A stretch of DNA of 27,719 bases from Thermoproteota archaeon (GTDB taxonomy: Archaea > Thermoproteota > Thermoprotei_A > Sulfolobales > Desulfurococcaceae): positions 1-27,719 of the forward strand of contig JAADCY010000015.1 of NCBI GenBank assembly GCA_013154205.1, written 5' to 3'. A model generated the notes under the pieces. It ran no database searches. It was given only the letters and a program-made list of their open reading frames with translations, and was not told the origin of the DNA. A program made the translations under genes and the position numbers. Shown in pieces: positions 1-7,010 of the stretch (its first letter is position 1; the number at the start of each line of letters is the position of its first letter).

Positions 1-239
1 GAAGGGCCACCAGTAAAACCAGCAGCAAGTGGCAGCCCTATAAATATCAAGAATACGTATAAAATCATAGAAGTAGCTGCATATAGTGGTGATAGCAGGA
101 GCCCCGCCAGAATAACACCAACATTTTGCATAGTATAAGGAATAGGGCCTAGATTAAACTTTATCTGAGCAGTTATAGATGTGATTGCACAAACTGCTGC
201 TGTAAATACAATGTTCTGGAACTGCTTTACATTGCTCAT
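1..239 (-). CDS. bioY: Biotin transporter BioY, N-terminal part (cut by window edge)
   Basis: Reading the minus strand from the ATG at 239 gives an open frame of 79 codons that runs off the window. The translation has the BioY signature near its start: a hydrophobic helix, then ITAQIKFNLGPIPYTMQNVG, then AGLLLSPLY, and a second helix ending GLPLAAGFTGGP. BioY is the substrate-binding membrane subunit of the biotin ECF transporter and works alone or with an EcfA/EcfT energy module. An AGGTG ribosome-binding motif (246-250) sits 6 bases before the ATG, and a TTTATATT box lies about 30 bases upstream. The gene diverges from the zinc-ribbon gene, with a palindromic element between them. Family assignment is firm; the distal part is not visible. 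Confidence 0.85.
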   Translation of the reverse strand, partial: MSNVKQFQNIVFTAAVCAITSITAQIKFNLGPIPYTMQNVGVILAGLLLSPLYAATSMILYVFLIFIGLPLAAGFTGGP

Positions 240-249
240 TCGAAGCACC

Positions 250-317
250 TTGAAACTATTTCAAAATATAAATTAGTAAAAAACTTTACTCCAACATAAT
301 TCTTGAAATAGTTTCTT
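250..317. promoter_or_regulatory. Paired palindromic operator-like sites in the bioY upstream region
   Basis: The site at 250-264 is a perfect palindrome, TTGAAA-CTA-TTTCAA. A second, near-palindromic copy at 303-317 reads TTGAAA-TAG-TTTCTT. Thirteen bases (252-264 and 303-315) are exact reverse complements of each other. The centres are 53 bp apart, close to five DNA turns. The first site lies just downstream of the likely bioY TATA box (about 267-275), where archaeal repressors often bind. The sequence is unlike the TTGTAAACC arms of the classical BirA operator. The binding protein is unknown. Confidence 0.5.
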
Positions 318-379
318 AATAATCCTTCGGATAAAATATAAGTGTAAAAGCATAATTCTATAAAAAGGAAGTGATGGTC

Positions 380-586
380 TTGGTTCGAAGAATAAAATGT
401 CCCTTCTGCGGCTATGAGGGTGATCCTGGGGATTTCGACTATATGTATGAGTCTGTCCTTTACATGGCTGATCACGATGTACTGCATGAGGATCGGGAGA
501 GACCTATCCTCGTGATATGCCCTAAGTGTAGGAAGGGTTTCTTCCTAGAAGACCCATATAGTAGGGTCAAGGAGAAAAGTCGTTGA
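380..586 (+). CDS. Small zinc-ribbon protein, function unknown
   Basis: A 68-residue protein with two CxxC knuckles: CPFCGYEG near residues 7-14 and CPKC near 46-49. This is the arrangement of a single zinc ribbon. The chosen TTG start at 380 is preceded by GGAAGTGAT (367-375), which resembles the GGAGGTGAT ribosome-binding consensus. A GTG at 371 or ATG at 374 is possible and would add three or two residues. The middle is acidic and aromatic with no membrane segment, so it is probably cytoplasmic, perhaps nucleic-acid or protein binding. It diverges from bioY but nothing ties it to biotin. I do not recognise a named family. Confidence 0.65.
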   Translation: MVRRIKCPFCGYEGDPGDFDYMYESVLYMADHDVLHEDRERPILVICPKCRKGFFLEDPYSRVKEKSR

Positions 587-589
587 TAA

Positions 590-657
590 GGATCAGTATA
601 ATTCCGGTTCTTCATCCCGGTGCTTGCCGGTCGTCCGAGGGTACTTTCATCACCTCT
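590..657 (-). ncRNA. Candidate C/D box guide sRNA
   Basis: On the minus strand a perfect C box GTGATGA (647-653) and a D box CTGA (593-596) lie 61 bases apart end to end, typical for archaeal C/D sRNAs. A C'-like GGGATGA (612-618) lies between them and leaves a 15-base guide (597-611). The D' box is weak (CGGA at best). Bases flanking the C and D boxes can pair as an imperfect short stem. The only reading frame here is 12 codons. The guide contains the complement of ATTCCGGTT, the conserved archaeal 16S rRNA 5' end. It sits just downstream of the phosphodiesterase gene on the same strand and could be processed from that transcript. Confidence 0.42.
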
Positions 658-695
658 TAAAAATAAATGTCTAGCTGGTTAGTTTGATGGAGTCT

Positions 696-1403
696 TTATC
701 CATGGAGCTTCCTTATGTACTCAATGTTATCAGTTATGATAGCATCAACGATATCCTTTACCAGCTTGTATTCCTCTTCAGTATTAACAACCCATACGGC
801 CGTGTATAGCCCCATCTCCTTGATCTTCTTGAGGTATTCGATGAATTTTTCCTTCCCGATATATTTTGCTCCCTGTACCGGCGGTGCTATCGCTTGTAAT
901 TTTAGTTTCATTGCTAGCTCGGGGGCTTTCTCAGCTGCTTCGAGATTACCTATTATGAATCCCAGCTTGGCCACGCTACTCTTCATCCTTATCTTCTCGA
1001 GTGCTTCAGGGTGGAAGCTTATGAACATCGTGTTATCTAGCCTATTGTATCTCTCTATTAGCTCGTAGGCTGGAATCGATGCTTCAACATCTTTTATTTC
1101 AACGAATAATGGAATTGATGAGGGTAGGGCTTTGAGTACTTCTTCCAGTAATGGGATCCTCTGGGCTAGCCCTAGATCGAGGCTTTTCAGCTCGGCTGTG
1201 CTTGATTCTTTAACAACTAATTTCTTTCCGGCCACGCGCTCGGTGTCGGGATCATGTATTACGACGAGATCACCATCCCGATCAAGCCATACATCAAGCT
1301 CTATCCCGTCAGCACCATAATATAGTGCTGCGAGAAAGGAAGCGATAGTGTTTTCCGGGTATTTTGCGGGGAATCCCCTATGTCCTACGAGAATGGGCTT
1401 CAT
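696..1403 (-). CDS. ugpQ: Glycerophosphodiester phosphodiesterase (GDPD/UgpQ type)
   Basis: A 235-residue TIM-barrel enzyme that hydrolyses glycerophosphodiesters to glycerol-3-phosphate and an alcohol. Visible catalytic and metal positions are His8 in GHRG, Glu17 in PENT, Glu35 and Asp37 in GIELDVWLD, and His50 in VVIHDP. A VEIK strand follows later, as expected of the family. There is no signal peptide, so it is cytoplasmic. The ATG at 1403 is chosen because AGGTG lies 7 bases upstream; a GTG inside that motif would add three residues. Length is normal for the single-domain family. Glycerol kinase and a glycerol-3-phosphate dehydrogenase operon in the same window suggest use of glycerol from ester phospholipid head groups. 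Confidence 0.9.
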   Translation of the reverse strand: MKPILVGHRGFPAKYPENTIASFLAALYYGADGIELDVWLDRDGDLVVIHDPDTERVAGKKLVVKESSTAELKSLDLGLAQRIPLLEEVLKALPSSIPLFVEIKDVEASIPAYELIERYNRLDNTMFISFHPEALEKIRMKSSVAKLGFIIGNLEAAEKAPELAMKLKLQAIAPPVQGAKYIGKEKFIEYLKKIKEMGLYTAVWVVNTEEEYKLVKDIVDAIITDNIEYIRKLHG

Positions 1404-1482
1404 TCTATACACCTATATACGGTATTGGTTTACAAAGAGAATTTATTTCTTGGCTGTAGATTTTATTATCGGTGCGTAATCC

Positions 1483-2394
1483 TTGCCAGGCTTTCTCATC
1501 GTTGCTGGTGTAATTATAGCTATCATAGTCGCTATTATCTTGTTCCTCATTGGATTGGCTAGGGCTGCTGCGTCGAAGCTGCTCAGCCCGCCGAGGCTGA
1601 AGAGGAAATGGACTCCTAAGGATCTAGGACATGACTGTGAAGAAGTAACCGTGAAGACAAGCGATGGCTTAACTCTTAGAGGATGGTTTATCGATAAGGG
1701 CTCGAACACAACTATTATCGCTATACACGGCTATACGGCTTCAAAGTATGAGGAAGACTATATGAAGCCGGTAATAGATCTCCTCGCTAGGAATGGATAC
1801 AATGTAGTAGCCTTTGATTTTAGAGCACATGGTGATAGCGATGGAGAGATAACGACATTGGGTGTCAAGGAGGTCGAGGACTATATCAGGATAATTGATC
1901 GGCTGAAAAACGAGAAACCTGATAAGGCAGAAAAGATAGGTGTTATCGGCTACTCTATGGGCGGCGCCGTCACGATAATGTTGTCAGCCAAAGACAATAG
2001 GATCAACGCAGCAGTCGCTGATAGTCCATATATAGATATCACGGCTTCAGGACGCAGATGGATTATGCGGATGAAGGGAGCTCTTCGTTCATTATTGCTT
2101 GCGGTGTATCCATTGATAGTGCGGTTTGCAGCGTCTAAGGCTGGTATTAACATAGAGGATCTTGTGATGTACAAGTATGCTTCAAGGATAAAGATACCAT
2201 TCATGATCATTGCAGGTAGAAACGATGATCTCGTCGCTCTGGATGAGATCAAGAGATTCTATGAAGCATTGAGAAGAACTAATCCTAACGTTGTCTTATG
2301 GGTTACCGATAGCGGTCATGTTAGATCTATAAAGGATCATCCCAAGGAATACGAGGAGAAAGTGATCGGTTTCTTCAAGAAGTATCTCGGGTGA
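1483..2394 (+). CDS. Membrane-anchored alpha/beta hydrolase
   Basis: A 303-residue protein with one N-terminal hydrophobic helix (residues about 4-26) followed by an alpha/beta hydrolase domain. The oxyanion region is AIHGYTAS (80-87). The nucleophile is Ser158 in GYSMGG, the acid is Asp248 or Asp249 in GRNDDLV, and the base is His279 in DSGHV. The triad is complete, so it should be an active serine hydrolase; esterase/lipase or peptidase activity cannot be separated from sequence alone. The TTG start has GGTG (1471-1474) 8 bases upstream. The MFS gene starts 4 bases after its stop, with a shared GGTGA, so the two were one transcript. Next to the phosphodiesterase and glycerol kinase genes, a lipid-ester substrate is plausible but inferred. 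Confidence 0.8.
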   Translation: MPGFLIVAGVIIAIIVAIILFLIGLARAAASKLLSPPRLKRKWTPKDLGHDCEEVTVKTSDGLTLRGWFIDKGSNTTIIAIHGYTASKYEEDYMKPVIDLLARNGYNVVAFDFRAHGDSDGEITTLGVKEVEDYIRIIDRLKNEKPDKAEKIGVIGYSMGGAVTIMLSAKDNRINAAVADSPYIDITASGRRWIMRMKGALRSLLLAVYPLIVRFAASKAGINIEDLVMYKYASRIKIPFMIIAGRNDDLVALDEIKRFYEALRRTNPNVVLWVTDSGHVRSIKDHPKEYEEKVIGFFKKYLG

Positions 2395-2398
2395 GACC

Positions 2399-3665
2399 TT
2401 GGCTAGGGTGAGAACAGGGCTAATACTCTTATTCCTCGCCCTAATGGTCCTATTCTACTTCTCCGGGAACTACATGCTCGCACCAATACTTGATACGCTA
2501 CACAAGGAGGGTATTATACCCGGGACAGAGAAGACTTGGCGATTATATGCTGGCTTCCTTAAGACTGTGCCGGGCTTTATAGGGCTCGCATTGACGTTCC
2601 TATGGGGTGTTCTAGGGGATAAACTCGGTAGGAGAAGACTATTATTGGTCTTGGGCCTAGCCATGGGTGTCTCGCTAATACTTGTATCGACTGTGACCAG
2701 CTATATCGAGATAATGGCATACCTGATAATATTTTGGTGTGGCACTCCTCGGGATAAGCCATGTGATCTATGCGTTTATAGCGGATGTTGTGCCGAGTGA
2801 GAAGAGGGGTAAAGGATACGCGACATACTATGCGTCAAGTGTTTTCGGCATGGTTCTAGGCCTCTTAATGGCCGGTATACTGTTGAACTGGAGGACAGCG
2901 TATCTGATAGCTGGAGTATTCGTACTGGTATTCGTGGTAGGACTATACTGGTCTAGTAAAGGAGTAATCATAGGTTATAGTGACACCTCGGCGACGATGG
3001 AGAAAAAATATAGTTTGAAAGAAGCGGTGAGAGGAGCATTAACGAGGAGTGTATTAATAGTGATGATACAGATCATCGCGTGAACTATACCGTGGGGAAT
3101 GCTCGCTTACTTCTCCGTCGACTATATCATGACGCGGTGGGGGATTCCGAGGACGTATGCTAGCCTTATACTCATAGTCGCAACGATCAGCATAGCTTTT
3201 GGACACATAATAGGGGGAACGCTAAGCGATAGACTCGCTAAGAGGAAAGGCCCGATAGGGCGTGTACAGGTCAGTATAGCGGGGATAATAATTGGATACA
3301 TAGCAATGGTAGCTATGCTTTCATATCCTTATCCATACGGTGAGGTATCATTCGCAGCGTTACTGCCGCCAGCACTATTAGCGGTCGCTGGAATGATGTT
3401 CACGACATTCGCATATCCCAATATAAGCACTGTGATCAGTGACTGTGTGAAGCCTGGGTATAGGGGTACAATATTCTCCATATACAATATACTTAACAGT
3501 GCGGGATGGGCTATAGGGCCGACAATATATGGAGCACTAGTATACTTCTTCTTATCGAGCGGTCTAACACGCTCCACAGCACTGCTCTATGCGGCAGTTG
3601 GTCTAGTAAGCCTATGGCTACTCTGCATCATTGCATGGATACTACTGGCTAAATACTATCCATAG
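2399..3665 (+). pseudogene. MFS transporter broken by a frameshift and an in-frame stop
   Basis: The remnant would give a 12-helix major facilitator of about 422 residues. The first third carries helices 1-4 and the motif GDKLGRRR. The frame then shifts in a run of four T (2732-2735). Removing one T restores AYLIIF-GVALLGISHV and continues into IADVVPSEKRGKGY, which is well conserved in MFS proteins. The second lesion is a TGA at 3081-3083 between IQIIA and TIPWGM; TGG (Trp) would restore it. Downstream helices and LSDRLAKRKG are intact to the TAG at 3663-3665. Two lesions in an otherwise clean gene suggest recent inactivation, or sequencing error for the homopolymer. Its lipid/glycerol neighbours hint that it imported a glycerol-phosphate compound; this is inference. 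Confidence 0.8.
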
Positions 3666-3753
3666 GACTATAACAGGATAAGAGGACCCACTGCTCAGCA
3701 ATCAATGCCCATATCATACATATAATTCTCTTCTTCCAAGAATATGTATTGAA

Positions 3754-3810
3754 GGGATGATATATGATGACGCGGCTGAAAATAATGATGAAAGGGATGC
3801 GTTGACCGCT
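3754..3810 (+). ncRNA. Weak candidate C/D box sRNA in the MFS-glpK gap
   Basis: In the 151-base gap between two convergent genes lies a series of boxes: GGGATGA (3754-3760), a good D'-like CTGA (3776-3779), a perfect ATGATGA C' (3785-3791) and a TTGA D-like box (3802-3805). The spacings are 15, 5 and 10 bases, which fit an archaeal C/D sRNA, but the outer C and D boxes each carry one mismatch and no clear terminal stem is seen. The same bases also hold a 21-codon ATG reading frame ending at 3822, without a good ribosome-binding site. Either reading is uncertain. Confidence 0.22.
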
Positions 3811-3812
3811 AG

Positions 3813-3836
3813 AAAATCATGAGGAGGCCTCATGAT
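3813..3836 (-). terminator. Hairpin overlapping the glpK stop codon, with a short T run
   Basis: A perfect inverted repeat has arms ATCATGAGG (3816-3824) and CCTCATGAT (3828-3836) around a 3-base loop. On the minus strand it covers the last six codons and stop of glycerol kinase and runs directly into four T. It may act as a terminator or protect the 3' end of the mRNA. The T run is short, so termination is not certain. Confidence 0.4.
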
Positions 3837-5364
3837 CTAGCCACTTTAGTGCTCTCTCAACAGCTCTAAGCCACCACTTATACTTTTCCTCCCTAAGGCT
3901 CTTCGGCATAAATGGTTCGAACACTTTATCCGGCCTCCATATCTTTTTCAGCTCATCAAGGTTTTTCCAGAGCCTCGCAGCTAGTCCCGCAGCGAATGCA
4001 GCCCCAAGACTCGTTGTCTCAATATTTATGGGACGAACAACCCGTTTGCCGAGTATATCGGCCTGTAATTGTAGTAAACAGTTGTTCTTAGAGACCCCAC
4101 CATCGACTTTTATGACAAGCGGCTCTATCCCTGAATCGATAGCCATCGCATCTACAACATCCCTCACTCTGAACGCTATAGACTCAAGAACGGCGAACAC
4201 TATGTGTTCTCTCTTAGTATATCTTGTTATACCTATTATCAAGCCCCTTGCTTTTGTATCCCAGTAAGGAGCGTAGAGGCCGCTGAAAGCCGGTACGAAA
4301 AATACCCCAGCAGAGCCCTCCACATATATTGAATTACATATCTCTTCGGTCTCTTTGGGATCCTTGATTATCCCGAGGCCTTCCCTGAGCCATTCGATAG
4401 CTGCTCCTGAATAAGCGATACTGCCTTCGAGAGCGTAGCGTGGAGGATAACCTTTGAAGTGATATGCTACAGTTGTTAGTAGTCCTTGGCTGCTCAGCTT
4501 GGGCGAGCCACCAATATTCATGAGGATAAAACTCCCTGTCCCATACGTGCATTTGACTTCTCCCGATTCGAACGCGGCTTGGCCGACGAGTGCTGCCTGC
4601 TGATCCCCGAGATCTCCTAGGACAGGGATCTCAACGCCTAGAATGTCTTTTCTAAGCAAACCATATGATTCAGGATAACTGCTCGGCTTTATAACGGGCA
4701 GCATTTCCTCGGGTATTCCGAAGACTTCCAGTAATTCAGTGCTCCACTGAAGCTTCTCTATGTCCATGAGCATAGTTCTCGAAGCATTGCTTGGATCTGT
4801 TACGTGTGCTCCTCCTCTCTCCGGGGTTATGTTCTCCGAGCCCCTAGTCATGTTCCATATTAGCCAAGTATCGACCGTCCCGAATAACAACTCTCCTTTC
4901 TTAGCCCTCTCGACCCCGTCACGTATATGTTTGAGGATCCATTCTAGCTTTGTAGCTGAGAAGTATGTATGGGCGTATAGGCCTGTCAGTGGACGTATTA
5001 TCTCATTTTCAATGCCCCCGAACTTCAGATTATCACATCTACTCATAGTCCTGGAGTCCTGCCACACGATTGCATTATATACTGGTCTACCCGTCTCTTT
5101 TTCCCATACTATAGTGGTTTCTCTCTGATTAGTAACTCCTATGCCAGCTATTTCACGTGGATCGATCCCTGCCTTCTCAACCGCTTCCCTCATAACCTTA
5201 ACTGTGTTATTCCATATTTCGAGCGGATCATGCTCTACCCATCCAGGCTTAGGAAGGATCTGTTTATGCCTCTTATAGGTCCAAGCTATCATTTCGCCAT
5301 TTTCATCATATATTGCTGCTCTAGTACCCGTGGTTCCCTGATCCACGGACAATATATACTTCAT
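3817..5364 (-). CDS. glpK: Glycerol kinase
   Basis: A 515-residue FGGY-family kinase that makes glycerol-3-phosphate from glycerol and ATP in the cytoplasm. The N-terminal ATP-binding loop is VDQGTTGTR (7-15). The glycerol-binding segment GVTNQRETTIVWEK, the central GDLGDQQAALVGQAAF, the GTGSFILMN loop and the C-terminal VDGGVSKNN with LGAAFAAGLA are all present and in order. Length matches bacterial and archaeal GlpK. ATG at 5364 is preferred because GGTG lies 7 bases upstream; the GTG inside that motif would add three residues. It is transcribed alone, convergent with the broken MFS gene and divergent from the aldo/keto reductase. The product would feed the glycerol-3-phosphate dehydrogenase operon at the right end of the window. 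Confidence 0.95.
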   Translation of the reverse strand: MKYILSVDQGTTGTRAAIYDENGEMIAWTYKRHKQILPKPGWVEHDPLEIWNNTVKVMREAVEKAGIDPREIAGIGVTNQRETTIVWEKETGRPVYNAIVWQDSRTMSRCDNLKFGGIENEIIRPLTGLYAHTYFSATKLEWILKHIRDGVERAKKGELLFGTVDTWLIWNMTRGSENITPERGGAHVTDPSNASRTMLMDIEKLQWSTELLEVFGIPEEMLPVIKPSSYPESYGLLRKDILGVEIPVLGDLGDQQAALVGQAAFESGEVKCTYGTGSFILMNIGGSPKLSSQGLLTTVAYHFKGYPPRYALEGSIAYSGAAIEWLREGLGIIKDPKETEEICNSIYVEGSAGVFFVPAFSGLYAPYWDTKARGLIIGITRYTKREHIVFAVLESIAFRVRDVVDAMAIDSGIEPLVIKVDGGVSKNNCLLQLQADILGKRVVRPINIETTSLGAAFAAGLAARLWKNLDELKKIWRPDKVFEPFMPKSLREEKYKWWLRAVERALKWLDHEASS

Positions 5365-5384
5365 GGAAAACACCGGGTACTCCG

Positions 5385-5417
5385 TGATATATGTGATTAT
5401 GCTACATATTTTAAACT
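5385..5417 (-). promoter_or_regulatory. Probable glpK promoter
   Basis: A TTTAAAAT box (inside 5406-5417) preceded by a purine/C-rich BRE-like stretch lies about 45 bases upstream of the glpK ATG. This puts transcription start near 5385 and gives a leader of about 20 bases. Just downstream, ATCAC occurs twice in direct repeat, separated by ATAT, which could be part of a regulator site. Confidence 0.42.
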
Positions 5418-5544
5418 GGGTCCATCACGAGACGGTTTTTCATGACAGTAATTGTTATAAAGAAGTATAAAACACGGATGACGGAAGAATACGTCAAAAA
5501 TACTAGTGTAAACCTTACAGATTAACTATGTGGTGTTATTAATC

Positions 5545-6531
5545 ATGTCTGAACACTTGTCCGGTAAGACCATAACGATAGGAGACTGGAGAATAAAACC
5601 TGTCGGTATAGGGACTTGGCAGGCAGGATCACGTATGTGGGGTACAAGCACAGCCGAAGAAGCTATAAATGCTATTGTAGAGGCTCTTTCCAGCGGCCTT
5701 AACTTCATAGATACTGCCGAGATCTATGGATGGGGTCGAAGCGAGCTCCTAGTTGGGGAAGCCCTCCGTAGATATGGGTCAGACGATGTCCTGGTTGCGA
5801 CGAAGATAGCGGGCTGTAATGCTCGGCCTGGATATGTTGTAAAGCATGCGGAGGCTAGTAGGAGAAGACTAGGGGTTGATGCTATTGGTTTGTATCAGCT
5901 CCACTGGCCACCAAGTATCTATACTGATGAATGTAGGATTATATGGGAGCTTGAATCACTCATAGATAAGGGCTTAGCGCATATGATAGGTGTATGTAAC
6001 TATGACTGGGATGAGCTTGAGAAAATATTGTACTGTACAAGGAAATACGAAATAGTATCGGATCAAGTTGAGTACAGCTTAGTGCAAAGAGCTCCTGAGA
6101 GAAGATTGTTTGAAACACTGAGAAAACACGGCATGACACTCATTGGATGGGGGACTCTCGCCAAGGGCGCTCTCGCTGGAAAAACAAGGGTCGACAATAT
6201 GGCTAGACTATTGGATCCAAGCTTTTATGCCGCGGCGAAGAACTGGGAGCTCCAAGAAGCTATTCGTGAGATAGCTGAGAAACACGGTGTATCTAGAGCG
6301 GCTGTAGCGATTCGATGGTCTATAGAGAAAGGAGCCGTACCACTAGTGGGGTTGAGGAGGCGCAGGCATGTTAAGAGCCTGGTTGAGGCACTCGGTTTTT
6401 CCCTTGCGGGTGAGGAGCTAGAGAGGCTTGACAGGATTACTAGGAGGTATCTTGGCAGGGGATTCACGAGAGTAGCGCCTAGGATTATACCGAATATCAT
6501 TGTGTGCGCTATATACCGTTTATTCCTCTAA
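5545..6531 (+). CDS. Aldo/keto reductase
   Basis: A 328-residue NAD(P)H-dependent oxidoreductase of the AKR superfamily. The catalytic tetrad is complete: Asp56 and Tyr61 in FIDTAEIYGWG, Lys87 in VATKI and His120 in LYQLHWP. The cofactor-site region PLVGLRRRRHVKSL lies near residue 270, as in the family. ATG at 5545 follows GGTG (5532-5535) by 9 bases. A GTATAAAA box at 5465-5472 could drive it. The C-terminal tail after the last conserved helix (about 25 residues, ending in IIVCAIYRLFL) is hydrophobic and unusual for a soluble AKR. The substrate is not predictable; a small aldehyde or sugar from the glycerol/lipid neighbourhood is possible. Confidence 0.85.
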   Translation: MSEHLSGKTITIGDWRIKPVGIGTWQAGSRMWGTSTAEEAINAIVEALSSGLNFIDTAEIYGWGRSELLVGEALRRYGSDDVLVATKIAGCNARPGYVVKHAEASRRRLGVDAIGLYQLHWPPSIYTDECRIIWELESLIDKGLAHMIGVCNYDWDELEKILYCTRKYEIVSDQVEYSLVQRAPERRLFETLRKHGMTLIGWGTLAKGALAGKTRVDNMARLLDPSFYAAAKNWELQEAIREIAEKHGVSRAAVAIRWSIEKGAVPLVGLRRRRHVKSLVEALGFSLAGEELERLDRITRRYLGRGFTRVAPRIIPNIIVCAIYRLFL

Positions 6532-6551
6532 CACTGTCGTCTATTGAGATG

Positions 6552-6914
6552 CTAGAAGACCCCGAGGATTTTCCTGATAATTGAACCCTCTCGGTAGTCT
6601 CGAGGTAGTAATCTCTCTAGTTTTGCTAAGTACTTCTTAGCTGATTCTCTGGCTTCCCCTAGGGGTATCTTGCCTTCTCTGGCTTCGTCGATGAGACCAA
6701 TTATATTGTAGTAGACATTGTCAACTATTAGTACGAGACTATCACATTCATAGTCTAGGCAATACTCCCTATGGATCTTATCAATGATCTTCTTTGCTTT
6801 TTTCAAGTGTTTCTCCAGAGAATCAGGATTTTCCAATGATTCGATTATTTTGCGAAGAACATTGCCGAGTTCTCCGATATATTTAACACCTTTTTTATCC
6901 AGTAGCATCTCCAA
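6552..6914 (-). CDS. Small helical protein of unknown function
   Basis: A 120-residue protein, mostly charged amphipathic helices (for example LEKHLKKAKKIIDKIHREY and AREGKIPLGEARESAKKYLAKLE) with two cysteines (CLDYEC) and no membrane segment. I do not recognise a family; overall composition resembles small archaeal helical-bundle proteins. The TTG at 6914 follows a GGCGAT motif by 4 bases; ATG at 6908 is the alternative. Upstream on the minus strand are a TTTAAA box (about 6985-6995) and a perfect palindrome, AATAAT-ATC-ATTATT (6965-6979), between that box and the expected transcription start. It could be regulated separately from the upstream gene. Confidence 0.6.
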   Translation of the reverse strand: MEMLLDKKGVKYIGELGNVLRKIIESLENPDSLEKHLKKAKKIIDKIHREYCLDYECDSLVLIVDNVYYNIIGLIDEAREGKIPLGEARESAKKYLAKLERLLPRDYREGSIIRKILGVF

Positions 6915-7010
6915 CGTAATCGCCTTGCGTTATCCGATGATTTTCACGGAATATGTTTACCACTAATAATATCATTATTTGAGCGGATTGATTTAAAACG
7001 GTTAAGAAAA

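Noticed and set aside
601..630. Fragment of a 16S rRNA gene (ATTCCGGTT...GCCGG)
   Set aside because: Similarity stops after nine bases and the rest cannot be aligned; it is better read as the antisense of a guide RNA.
621..657. 12-codon ATG frame after GGTGATG on the minus strand near 649
   Set aside because: Too short and better explained by the C box; kept as the candidate C/D sRNA.
3081..3083. TGA as selenocysteine or pyrrolysine-like recoding site
   Set aside because: These archaea are not known to encode Sec, the codon is TGA not TAG, no SECIS-like stem was seen, and a second lesion exists in the same gene.
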